From NCBI GenBank assembly GCA_023052935.1, contig CM041297.1, forward strand, positions 93,775,521-93,839,520: 64,000 bases of DNA, given 5' to 3'. A program made the position numbers and the translations under genes. Below, in pieces: positions 44,386 to 55,057 of this stretch (the stretch's first letter is position 1; each line of letters starts with the position of its first letter). The notes below the pieces were generated by a model. It ran no database searches and was not told where the DNA came from. It was given only the letters and a program-made list of their open reading frames with translations. This DNA is from Piezodorus guildinii (taxonomy: Eukaryota > Arthropoda > Insecta > Hemiptera > Pentatomidae).

Positions 44386-45118
44386 TTGAAAAATCTGAAG
44401 CGCCCAACACACTTTCATATAACTTCTTTGTTGAAATCAATTTAAGAATTTTCAAATACAGATATGAAAGAAGAATAAAGATTTAATAATGTTGAATTTC
44501 CATGGAAACATGTGATTTATTAAATAATCTATAATATTATTATACACAACAATCGGTCAGTTTTATCGGCTTTTCATCATTCTACATAACTTTTACTATT
44601 TGTTGTATAAAATGATACTTTCTTCTAAAATCTTTAGCTTTTCAACGGTATATTATACATCTATATTAATGATCTTATGTTCAAAAACACAGAACTTTAT
44701 TAAATTTTTTTGGTATGGTAAAAAAATTTAAATCTATAAAATTAAAGATATTTTAGAGAAAGAAAAGTTTTAAGTATCGGCATTTAAGCCCTCTTTGATT
44801 ATTTTAATTAGAATCAAATTTCTATGATACTAAAGCCCATTAAATTGTATATCGACAGAGCGAGTTTAATCAAAATCTTAACTTACATGTTCCATCTCGG
44901 GCGTATATATGTCTCTAGTATGAAATTTCAATACGACTTTTCGTTTTCGTGTTACACTGATCATAGACACACACATAGTCTATTTGGCTTGACATGCTCA
45001 TTTGGACTCAGGTGAAACTAATATATATTTGTATATTTCTGTAGAAAACAGGAATTCGAAAATTATCACGACCGCAATACTTTCAGTTACTATATATTTC
45101 ATAAATATGTAAGTTAAA
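44386..45118 (+). repeat. R1 repeat, near full length, diverged
   Basis: Starts AAATCTGAAGCGCCCAACAC; includes TAAAATCTTTAGCTTTTCAA, CGGCATTTAAGCCCT and ATCACGACCGCAATACTTTC; ends CTATATATTTCATAAATATG then TAAGTTAAAG. Confidence 0.82.
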
Positions 45119-45213
45119 GCAATTATATACCAATAATAATGATAGTGGATATAATTAGTTGACTGTTTGAGAATTACTGGAAGGAATTAGTTCGAGTGGC
45201 GGTCAGTAAATGA

Positions 45214-45451
45214 TAGGGGTGGGCATAATCGAATGATCGTCATAATCGGATGATCGGACTTCGATGATTTAAATAATCGAATGATTGAAAAAAAAAAAAA
45301 AAAAAAAAAAAAGGTCCTTCGATTATCGTTAAACAATTCAGTTCGAATGATCGTTCGTTACTCCAAACCGATTAATCCGAAAATCCATTAATTCGAATGA
45401 TTGAAATAATCGAATGATCCGACAATCGTCATTCGATTATGCCCACCCCTA
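45214..45451. mobile_element. hAT-type MITE, copy 2
   Basis: Ends TAGGGGTGGGCATAATCGAA and the exact inverse TTCGATTATGCCCACCCCTA. Flanking octamers GTAAATGA and ATAAATGA differ at one base. 238 bp with a central A tract. Same family as 15682-16049. Confidence 0.88.
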
Positions 45452-45461
45452 ATAAATGAAA

Positions 45462-45536
45462 CAACTAAATAGTTTCTACTATTTATTGTTTGCCAACGTT
45501 TCGACCCCCATTGTGGGTCATCATGGGTTAAAGTCA
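45462..45536 (-). other. Hammerhead-like motif, minus strand
   Basis: On the minus strand, ATGATGACCC, loop, GGGGGTCGAAACGTTGG followed by CAAACAATAAATAG. Stem GACCC/GGGTC and GAAAC are kept but the CTGA half of the core is altered. Related to 39768 and 42978. Confidence 0.35.
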
Positions 45537-45559
45537 GTTCCCAATAATAATGATGTGTT

Positions 45560-45964
45560 CATATTAATTTTTTTTTTTTTTTTTAATAACAAAAAACTAA
45601 ATATCACAAAGTACATATCGAATATGAATTCTATCAAAACAACGAGGGCCTGAGCGAGAAGAAGTATGGAGACCCCAGACAGAGCGGTGACGCCAGACAA
45701 GGCGTGGTGGCCCCTGGAATCCTGTGGGTTACCTCGCCAAGGACCTTTGCAGCCTTAATAGCTCTCTTGTCTTAAATATACCTGAGAATATCGGAGATCC
45801 CAACACCTGTCTCAGGTCGGTGAGGGCTACCCCAAGGAGCCAGGGCAATGGAGGTCATCCTAGGGAGGCGGCATGGAGAATCTAGAATACCTGGGTATCA
45901 TCAGTCTTTGTAAAAAGTAAATCCTCTTTTGTTATGCCAAAAAAACTGAACATCATGTAAACAA
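45560..45964. other. GC-rich unidentified block
   Basis: 45650-45900 is GC-rich with no long frame and no match elsewhere in the window. Confidence 0.35.
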
Positions 45965-46591
45965 GTATTATGGTTTATTATTTTCAATAAAGAACCTTTG
46001 CAATCGACCAAAAAAATAAACATTACCACCCTCAAAATTTGAGGGCTTACGGTTCAAGATACATAAAACCGGAAAAACGAACATAAAAAATCCGTTTGCC
46101 GCCAAACGCGGAATTTCCTCGAAACTATTGGACCATTTTTTTTTTTAATTCGCCACAAAAATACTAGGTTATTTTTTAAATGGCGGCCGATTAAAAGTGA
46201 TTTAATTCAATAACTCAGTTATTTTTGAAGATAGAGAAAAATTGTTTTAGTGTTTTTTACCCAAAGAACGAGAATAATTTAAAAAAAAAAAGATAAATAA
46301 AAAGAAAAAATTGAAACTTTAATAATAATAAAAATTCATTATTTATTCTGGGACGAGTCTATACTGGAGTCTTAGAATAAAATAACTGAAAACAACAGAA
46401 TCAAACTAATAAAATGAAAAAATAAAATAACTCCTAATAAAAAAGTGCAAACAAGAAAATGAAAAAAAAATGTATATGTTAAAATGAGAACAAAAAAAAA
46501 AAATGAAATTTTACACATAAATAAGCCCATAACTCTGTTATTTTTTAAGATTGAGAAAAAATGTATAGATTTTTAGATTCAGAAAAGCGCG

Positions 46592-46626
<35 letters not shown>

Positions 46627-47490
46627 TTGATCTATATATTCAAATCACAAATTATAATAGATGTAATTCCACCAAAACTCGATCATTATTGAATATAGTG
46701 GAAAATCTTAAATATTTAATCTTGATGCTATGCACCTTAAAGAACATTTAATTCAGATTAATAGCATATCAATGCTATTTCACTGTGACTTTTAGATCAG
46801 GCTTGAAAAACTATTTTGCTTAAAAAGAAGGTTTTTAGTACGGTTTATTATTTTCAATAAAAAACCTTCGTAATCGACCAAAAGAATAAAATAAAACAAC
46901 AAATACCTCCTCAATATTTGATAGCTTACGGTTCAAGATACATAGAACCCGAAAAACGAACATAAAAAAATCCGTTTGTCTGGCGTTTGCGGATTTTCTC
47001 CAAAACTAATGCACCATTTTTTTTTTTTTTTAAATTTTCCACAAAAATACTAGGGCATGCAACGATGATCCTAACACCTAGAAGATAGAGAAGAATAGTT
47101 TAGTGTTTTTTAACCAAAAAAAGGAAATAATTATAAAAAAAGAGATAAAAAAAAAAGAAAAATAATTGAAATTTTACACATAAATACGTCCAAGACTCAG
47201 TTATTTTTGAAGATAGAGAAATGCATGTACAGAGTTTTAGATTCAGAAAAGCGCGATAAACAGAAAAAAAAAATGTTGATTTATATATTCAAATCACAAA
47301 TTATAAAAGATGTAATTCCACCAAAACTCGATTATTATTGAACATAGAGGAAAATCATAAATATTTAATCTTGATACTAGGCATCTTAAAGAAAATTTAA
47401 TTCAGATTAGCACCATATGAAAGCTATTTCTCTGTGACTTTTAGATCTGGCTTGAAAATTATTTTGCGAAAAAAAGGTGGTCTTCAGCAA
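45965..47490 (-). repeat. R2 repeat, two tandem copies
   Basis: Unit 1 (about 45965-46842) and unit 2 (about 46843-47490) each start GGTTTATTATTTTCAATAAA and end with TCAGATTA..CTGTGACTTTTAGATC. Shared internal blocks include TTTTAGATTCAGAAAAGCGC and TGTAATTCCACCAAAACTCG. Unit 1 is longer because it carries the family D fragment at 46321-46500. Reverse of the 32612 copy. Confidence 0.82.
46321..46500 (-). mobile_element. Family D 3' fragment inserted in R2
   Basis: CATTATTTATTCTGGGACGA matches the family D terminal block in reverse. The R2 sequence TGAAACTTT before it and TGAAATTTT after it look like a worn target duplication; unit 2 is continuous at this point. Confidence 0.6.
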
Positions 47491-47704
47491 CTGCGACAAC
47501 ATCGCACAGTGTTTTTTTTTTTTAATATAGCAAAAAATTTGACAATAAGGTCCTCAGTAAACTGTAGAAATGTCGCTGATGTACATTTTTTGAACTTTCA
47601 GGTTGTTTTTATAATTAAAAAAATTGAATCCTTTATTTAGTATTTCAGAGGAATTAGTTAACTCCAACTGTAAATGACGAATTGAGATTTTTGTGTAGGG
47701 AAAA

Positions 47705-48374
47705 CTCTTCCAGCAAAACAGCTACTCCACCTTTCGGTCGATTTTTTCATTTTCATGAGTTTTTGACCAGTTATTCTCTACTCTTCCCTAAATATGAAAC
47801 CGGAAATAAAATATTTTTCTAGCCTATATTTTTAGTGTTGCAGCAGTTTTAAGTGAGCTTCGAGGCTGAAAACATTTTTTGGGAAAATCTTTCTAATTCT
47901 TTTAATTTTGTAAATATCAAATCAAAACAAAAACTAACAATAAGATAAAGGCATTCTTTATATTTTTTGTTTTACTACCTTTACTTCTTTATATTTTTTG
48001 TTTTAATACCTATATTTTACTAACTTACTACCTAAATAGTAAAGAAATTGGTTTAAGAAATTCTCGAAAATTAATAAAAAACGAGACTTTTATTAAGGAC
48101 TTTGATTATTTTTCCTTAGATAGCTCATTCATAGTCCTACTTGCTGTAAAAATATCGTTCTTGAGAAATCAGTTCTTTTTTGTAAATTTTTTACGGCAAG
48201 TAGGATTATGACTAAGCTATACAGGAAAATATATTCAAAGCTGAGTCTCATTTCTTTTATATACTTTTAACCCGCTAAAGTTTCGTTTTTTGTAGATTTT
48301 CGAGTATTTTTTAAATCACTTTCTTCACTAGTTATGTAGTAAGTTGTGAAAAAATAAAATATAAAGAATACGTG

Positions 48375-48464
<90 letters not shown>

Positions 48465-48915
48465 CGGTTTTACAAAAGAATTCTTTTTTTTTTTTAAACA
48501 ATTTATTTAATTTCCAGTCATCGCAACGTTTCAGCCTCTTGGGCCATTCTGATGACTGGAAATTAAATAAATTGTTTAAAAAATATATATATCCAAGAAT
48601 TCTTTTGTAAAACGGCCTAATATTTATCAAACAAATATTCAAACAAAAGAACAATTATGACAATGATGAGAAAAAGTTTATGTTTTTGTTTTGATTTGAT
48701 ATCTAAAAAATTACAAGAATAAGAAAAAAATTTCCAACGCATTTTCAGGCGGGAAGCTCGCTTAAAATGGCTGCACCACTATAAGTATTGGCCAAAAAAA
48801 AAAAAAAAAAAAAAATGTATTTACGATTTTATATTCAGGAAAGGTTAATAACTAGTCAAGAAATCATGAAAATAAAAAATGCCGAGCGGTGAAATCAATA
48901 AAAGTTTTACGATTT
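47705..48915. mobile_element. Foldback element FB2, about 1.2 kb
   Basis: Left-arm blocks recur inverted on the right: TTCATTTTCATGAGTTTTTG (47749) near 48865, TTTTAAGTGAGCTTCG near 48750, TATCAAATCAAAACAAAAAC near 48700, TATTCGAGAA-type and TAACTTACTACCTAAATAG near 48330, and CCTACTTGCTGTAAAAA against TTTTTTACGGCAAGTAGG at the centre (48137 and 48185). Imperfect arms of about 450-500 bp. The right arm contains a 300-bp insertion of AT repeat and hairpin. No coding capacity. Confidence 0.8.
48375..48640. repeat. (AT)n tract plus 155-bp hairpin inside the FB2 right arm
   Basis: AT repeats at 48381-48463, then a near-perfect hairpin: GGTTTTACAAAAGAATTCTT and AATTTATTTAATTTCCAGTC on the left, their inverses on the right. 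The loop is GCAACGTTTCAGCCTCTTGG plus 8 nt. The loop in the minus direction contains GGCC, GGCT and GAAACGTTGC, resembling the hammerhead-like motif family. Absent from the left FB2 arm. Confidence 0.75.
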
Positions 48916-49790
48916 CAAATGGATTGACCCGTAATAACCAGATAAAAATAATTCCATTCGTTTTTATAACTAATCAATCAAGAATATTAAAATAATTATA
49001 ATGTAGTTAGTATGAGATGAAGTACAGATAGTAAATAAGCTGAATTAGGGTAGCTACCGCCTATAAGGTATATTATGTTAAGAACCTGGGGAATCTGGGA
49101 GATACTAGGTCGTATTGTTACAGGTGAGAACACCCAACGTAGGCGTAAGAGCCGGCCCAACCAGCTGTCTCCGGCTATAAATACTGTTTCATATCTTTTT
49201 TTTTTTTTTTAAATCCTTCGTCCGTGGCAGTCAAACGTTTAGATCTTGAACTCTTAGTAATCATATTTTATGCATTTAACAAAAATTACAATGCACATAG
49301 TTGATTGGTTAAAAGTTTGTTTAATGCTGTAATTAAGGTGACCAGATTTTTAGTTAATCTTAATTATAATTAAGATTAATTATAATTATTGATATAATTA
49401 TAATTTAAATTATAATTAGTTTAAGGGAAACTCTGAAGGAGGTAAGGGGAGGGGTTATCAACAAAAAATTTCATACAGAATAAATATAATATCGTAATAT
49501 TTTTTTATTAAATTTAAAAAAAATGTATAATATTTTATTCCTTGACATATTTTTTATTTGAGTGAATTTGTTTCATTAGATTGTTGTAATTTTTTAAAAT
49601 ATTGTAAAAATTTCCACAAGAATTTGACAAATTATATTTGACACATAAAATGGCAAAAGTTTCAACACTTAATTTTAATTTTTATGATGTCCACACTTGA
49701 TTTACTGTAGAATAAACGTATAATTGTATGTTTTCATTCTTAAAGATAAATTCAACTTTTAAATTGTTTTTTGATTATTTAACTGTTCTT
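48916..49790. other. No gene recognised
   Basis: A patch at 49060-49200 is GC-richer with CGGCTATAAATACTG. An AT palindrome lies at 49355-49425. Otherwise AT-rich. Confidence 0.4.
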
Positions 49791-49792
49791 TA

Positions 49793-50436
49793 GTAAAATG
49801 AGCTTACCAGAAGCCATGAAGAATACCATGCATTTTACACCTTTTTTCGATTTTCTCGAAAACGGTTCCGACGATTTTGATTAAACTCGCTATATCGATA
49901 TAAAATTTAATGGGCTTTAATATCATGTAGGTTTTATTTGGATAAAAATGGTCTGACAGGGCTTAAATGCCGATATTTTAATTTTCTTCCCCTAAAGTAC
50001 CTTTAATTTTGTAGATTCAATAATAATAACTAGATTATCTTGTTAACGCTGATGAAAAACAGGTAAATAAATAAATTGAATAAATTCGATACCCAACTAA
50101 AGGAGAAAATAGAAAAAAATGTTTTTAATGCAATTTTTTGTTTTTGAACATAAGAGCAGTAATATACATGTATAATATACCGTTGGAAAACTTAAGATTT
50201 TAGAAAAAATATTATCTCATACACAAGCTTTTAAAAGTTAATAGAGAGTGATGAAATGGACATAAAACTAACTGATTATTTTAGATAATAATATAATAGA
50301 TTTTTTAATGAAACACATGTTTCTTTAGAAATTAATTCCTTAATAGTTTCACGTATAAACTGTTTTTGAAAACTCTTTCATTGATTTTAAAAATGGAGGT
50401 AAGTGAAAGTCGTGTGTTGCCCGCACCAGATTTTTT
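49793..50436 (-). repeat. R1 repeat, truncated
   Basis: From ATACCATGCATTTTACACC to AGGTAAGTGAAAGTCG and GTGTTGCCCGCACCAGATTT. Lacks the hairpin end. Confidence 0.85.
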
Positions 50437-51180
50437 TTCTTTCGATAATATCGCAACTGGGTTCTTTTTTGAGTTTTTCTTTCTTTAATTTGTATTTCCT
50501 ATTTTGTTCCAAAAATTTGTGACATAACTTTATTTCGGCCAAGGTTAGACTACTCGCAGATTTTTAAACGCCTTGGACCAGCGACAAACATTCGCGCCTA
50601 GGCCCCCAAAACGTCAGGGAGGCGTTGAAGTTTCGCCGAAATAAACGATCAGCTGTTCGCATGGGATTGCCAATGACTAAAACGGGCGCCTTTATTTTTA
50701 ACAGTCCAGGGGTAAGACTGCGAACCAATCCGGCCAACCAAACCTGTTCTCGATTTATTTATCTCATCAGTATTCCAGCGGCGACGGGTTTCGTCATCGG
50801 AAGGCCTCGGTTGGTAGACCTGGCTCGGAGGAGCATGTATCGCTTTAGAAAAAGGGCAAATATTCTCTACTAAATTGACTACGGTGGGGAAATGGAAAAT
50901 AATAATCACTCTTAGCGCATATTATCTCGGTTCTTTTGTAGACTTCGAGAATAATTAATAATAATAAGAAGAAGAATCATTGTTTGGTATAAAAATATAT
51001 TTCAATTTTTTTTCTTCTGTTTTATGTCAACAATAAAACAGATATTTCATAGATATTTTTTGTTCACAAGTTTTTATTAATCATAAATTAGAATATTTGA
51101 TGAAACTTATGATGAATTTTAATTTTATTGAACTATTTATTTTATATTTTCATGATCGTATGGTAAAGTTTTTTCAATAA
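50437..51180. other. Intergenic with a GC-rich island at 50540-50890
   Basis: About 350 bp of GC-rich single-copy sequence. Frames open on both strands (82 codons plus, 86 codons minus) but with no motif I recognise. Could be a host exon or promoter, or an element fragment. Confidence 0.3.
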
Positions 51181-51185
51181 CTGTC

Positions 51186-51470
51186 TGACACTTCCCGCGG
51201 CTGTGTGGCTAGCTCGCTAGATTACCACGACATAGGTTGTTAGTCCCTATCCCAGTCCTGGTAGGATTTTTTAAGCCATGTAATTAAATGTGGATTCGCT
51301 CACAACTACCCCTGGGAATGTGAGTTCAGTCTGCCAACTGGTGGCAAACTAATAACAGAGAGTGATGAGACTACCCTATAAAATATCATCCAGAATTGCG
51401 CTATGTAATCTTAGGAATCCATACCGTGCGGCCGAGGGTCTCGTAGGCCTGTCGCAGAATAAAAATAAAA
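51186..51470 (+). mobile_element. Probable tRNA-derived SINE (SINE2)
   Basis: Head GTGTGGCTAGCTCGCTAG (A-box-like, sharing GTGGCTAGC with SINE1), GGTTGTTAGTCCC in the B-box position, a 220-bp body and an A-rich tail AGAATAAAAATAAAATTATT. No second copy in the window. Confidence 0.5.
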
Positions 51471-52026
51471 TTATTAGGTATAAACATTCCTCAATGAAAT
51501 TAAATCCAAATTAATGCTTATTATTATTTTTTTCTCTTCGAAATGTACGACCTTATTCACAGTAAAATAAGTAAATGTTTATGAATAATATAAATGACCC
51601 TTTGGTAGTCTTCAATGTCTAATTTAACATCCACATAAATGAGCATCTTCTTTCAGTCTCAAAGTAGGGTTATGATTATCGGAAAAAAACAACATACGTA
51701 TGACAATTAATAAACGAGTCGGTTTGAGTGGAATTACAAGGAACCAATTTCGGGCCGAGTCTGTCATAAACGAGATATTATGGGGTCTTAATGGACGGTT
51801 TTATTTGATTTGACCTTACTTACATTTGAACATTTCAATGTAATTTTAAAGGGTTATTAGAATGAATTACTGTCACAAATCAATGAACTTTAAACAGTTA
51901 ATGTTAAGAAAAAATCATTTTTGATATATAAAGAACGCACAACTAAATTTTCAGTATATTTGCCAATAATAATCTATATTAAAGGTATTTGTAAGCTCAA
52001 ACTCTTTTTGCACATTAAAACAGGAA
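51471..52026. other. No gene recognised
   Basis: AT-rich; nothing seen. Confidence 0.4.
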
Positions 52027-52101
52027 GTATATTGGGTTGATGCAAAATTAATGCAGGTTTTTAGTAGGTATTGTAAATACGCCATATCTTTACTTTAACC
52101 A
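52027..52101 (-). repeat. Extra copy of a mariner terminus
   Basis: About 74 bp identical to 52277-52351, the left end of the adjacent mariner (TATTGGGTTGATGCAAAATT and on to TACTTTAACCA), exactly 250 bp upstream. A partial element or local duplication. Confidence 0.85.
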
Positions 52102-52281
52102 CTTGAGAGTCCTCGTTTTACAGCTTAAGGCATTTGTCTCACAATGAAAGTGGTCGGAGGCCTAGACTTTGTCCTACACTTCTTAATTTGTAAAGCAGCT
52201 TAATTATTATGACTTTTTGTGGTATTCTTGCTAAAAAAAACATAAATAAAAGTAGTTGTCCAATGAAATTATATATATATA

Positions 52282-53181
52282 TTGGGTTGATGCAAAATTA
52301 ATGCAGGTTTTTAGTAGGTATTGTAAATACGCCATATCTTTACTTTAACCATATATATTTAATCAAAATAATTTCCATCTGAATCAATGCACTTTTGCTA
52401 ACGTTCAACAAGCTTTCTTATTCCACCAGAAAAAAAAATCCGAATCCCTGGACTCAATGAAATCACGAAAAGAATTTTCAATGTCGTCCTGGTTTTGAAA
52501 ATTTTTCTCCCTCAAAAAGTTGTCCAGATGCCTGAAAAAGTGGAAGTCTGTAGGAGAGAGGTCAGGTGAATAAGGCGGATGTTGGAGAACTTCGTAGCCC
52601 AACTCGTGCAGTCGTCGAAGCGTTGGTTGTGCAACGTGTGGTCTGGCGTTATCGTGGAGCAGGATCGGCCCCTTCCGATTCATCAATGCTGGGCAAAGAC
52701 GTTGCAATTTTTGAGTTCCGAGTTCCGCCGCCATTTCTCGTGTGGTTTTGGTTGGGTCTTCTTCCACTTTTGACCTCAGCTGGTCGTTGTCCAGAGCAAG
52801 ATGACGGCCCCGACCTTCCTTGTCTTCGAGGTCGAAATCTCCTCTGCGAAACTTCTGGAACCAACGCTGCACCGTGCACTCATTAATAGCCCCCTGACCC
52901 CACACTTCATTAATATTACGAGCCGTTTGCGCAGCGCTGCGCCCTAATTTAAATTCGTAAAAATAAATTTGACGAAAATCGCACTTTGACATTTTCGATT
53001 CAAGACCTTTGAACACACTGAACAAAACGATTTTACTAAACAAATTTATGGTGAAAGAGAGGGTATTAGATAAGGTTTGTTTTGGTATAATAATGATCAA
53101 TGTTAGGATTAGCTTTGTTTACACAATTGGAATTAAGATATTGCAATAGAGGAAACCTGCATTAATTTTGCATCAACCCAA
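52282..53181 (-). mobile_element. Internally deleted mariner, second family
   Basis: Inverted ends TTGGGTTGATGCAAAATTAA and the inverse at 53150-53181; TA flanks at 52280-52281 and 53182-53183. 900 bp. Different TIRs and protein from the copies at 13167 and 57303. Confidence 0.92.
52405..52992 (-). pseudogene. Mariner transposase with internal deletion (195 aa)
   Basis: The start at MSKCDFRQIYFYEFKLG fits known mariner N-termini; the longer upstream frame lies in the element's UTR. The N-terminal helix-turn-helix region (KLGRSAAQTARN, TVQRWFQKFRRGDFDLED) runs to TKTTREMAAELG. It then jumps in frame to QKLQRLCPALMNRKGPILLH, DNARPH (second catalytic Asp) and YSPDLSPTDFHFFRHLDNFL (third Asp of the D,D34D triad). 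About 150 residues, including the first catalytic Asp, are missing against the usual ~345. The frame is open but the enzyme cannot be catalytic; it might still bind TIRs. Confidence 0.88.
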
Positions 53182-53183
53182 TA

Positions 53184-53584
53184 GTAGCTTGGAATTACTT
53201 AAAAGAAAACAAAAATTAGTAAAAATATTAATAAAAATATAAATAGTATTAACTATGAGTTAATGCCTGAAAAAAAAAGTGAGCCAATTAAAATGAAATA
53301 TTAAATAAATATATATATAATAACAAAATATATAAAATAACAAACAAATCAAAACAACAACCTGTAGTAGAGATAAATACAAAGTTGGGAAATAAATAAA
53401 CATCATACAAACGAACTTAACTATATACAATATATAAAATCTGCTAAGGGGACCCTAGACTGGGCCTTTCCCTCCACAAGTGGGGGAAGAAGCCGTATCC
53501 AAGAGATCCCAGCGCCCCTCTCTCAGCCGCATCAATGGTATAAGCCAGTGGAGGCTGAGTTAGGGCGCAATAGCCACAAACATA
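53184..53584. other. No gene; GC-rich patch at 53445-53580
   Basis: AT-rich, then a GC-rich block abutting the 3' UTR of the next element; unidentified. Confidence 0.35.
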
Positions 53585-54631
53585 CAGTAACATGAGTGGA
53601 GGATCTGGCCAGTATCAGAACTCCAGTATAAATGTTTACAAAACGTCGCGGGGCCACTGCCGTTTCAATCTTCGAGGAGGATTGTAGGGATGGGTGGAGC
53701 TGGAGAGGGATTGAGCTAGAGGATTAGGATGATGAAGAAGGTTCTGATGGAATTTGGAAAATTTGGATGGTACCAGGTCTAAAATAAATGGAATAATGAG
53801 GTCGTGCTGTAGGGTACAGTAGGTAACGTAATTAGGAGCATTGACTATTGTTCGAAGGACTTTGGATTGGAAGGATTGGATAAACTTTTGATGTTAGAAT
53901 AATTAGTTGCCCCCCTTAGTTCAAGTCCGTAGATCCATATAGGTTTCAGTACTGTCTTGTATATTAGTAATTTGTTCTCAACTGTAAGATGAGAGTTTCT
54001 GTTTAGTAGTCTGTTTAACTGGCCGAATCTGCGGTTGAGTTCTATCCTTTTAAGTCTTGTATGTGGGTTCCACGTCAGTCTTTTGTCTAGTAAAAAGCCA
54101 AGATACCGGACTGTGTCTGAGGAAGGAAGCGGTATGGAATTGAATTTAACTGTTGGATAGGATTTACGTAGAAGGGTGAAGGTGACATGTGTGCATTTGC
54201 TTTCGTTCACCTTAATACGCCAAGCATTACACCAGACTTCGACAAGGGAAAGGTGTCTTTGGAGATTTAGCGATGCTACTTCAGGATCAGAATTGGATGA
54301 TAAAATGGCTGTGTCATCAGCAAATGTTGCCAGAAAGGTATCGGGATCGGTAGGGATATCCGCGGTGTAGAGGATATAGAGGACGGGTCCCAAGACTCTG
54401 CCTTGAGGAACACCACCCTCAACAGTATAAGGTTTGGAAAATTCGGAACCACAGCGAACTCGGAAGGAGCGGCTTGATAAATAGGATCGGAGGATCAGAT
54501 ATAAGGATTAAGGTAAATGGGTTTTGAGCTTAAAGAGCAATCCCGGGTGCCACACCCGGTCAAAATCTTGGGCTATGTCCAGAAAGGCGCCCGAACAATA
54601 CTCCTTGCACTCAAGGGCGAAGGAACATGGA
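53585..54631 (-). pseudogene. Family A Jockey-like element, 5'-truncated
   Basis: Minus-strand pieces: GAFLDIAQDFDRVWHPGLL, a stop in THLP*SLYLILRSYL, GVPQGRVLGPVLYILYTADI, FADDTAILS, then RLTWNPHTRLKRIELNRRF and KPIWIYGLEL; a shift follows. The last block ends RRLKRQWPRDVL. The match to the intact family A copy covers motif A to the proximal 3' UTR; the 3' UTR is cut short near 53585. Confidence 0.85.
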
Positions 54632-54644
54632 TAATTAAAAGTAG

Positions 54645-54990
54645 GAAAACCGTAAATTACAAAATGGATTATTATTTCTAAATAATTATATTAAGGTATA
54701 ATAATTTATATAGCTAATTAGGTAATTAGCTTATATTATACTTATATGTTTAGTGATTAAATTATCAAAGACCTCAAAAAAGACGAAACAGCAACACTGT
54801 CAATTAATATTCAAGAAAAATGCCCAATAAACGCTGTTATGTTTAAAACGCTGTATATCCTCTATTTATAAACCAATTTCAATGATTATCCCTATCGATC
54901 AGCACCAAACAGACGGATTTTCTGTATTCGTTATTCGAGATATACCTATGTATCTAAAACATTGGACCTCAAATGTTGAAATGGATTATT
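54645..54990 (+). repeat. R2 repeat, partial
   Basis: ATGGATTATTATTTCTAAAT, GTTTAAAACGCTGTATATCC and CGTTATTCGAGATATACC match R2 at 32612 and 39108. Truncated on the right. Confidence 0.6.
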
Positions 54991-55057
54991 ATTTTTTTTA
55001 TTTGTAGATTAAAAAGGTTTATAGCTGAAAATATAATATATTGAAAAATAAACTAGA

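Noticed and set aside
48328..48654. 108-codon minus frame
   Set aside because: Most of it is (AT)n and the hairpin inside foldback FB2; no protein signal outside.
52566..52886. 106-codon plus frame over the mariner
   Set aside because: Antisense shadow of the transposase remnant.
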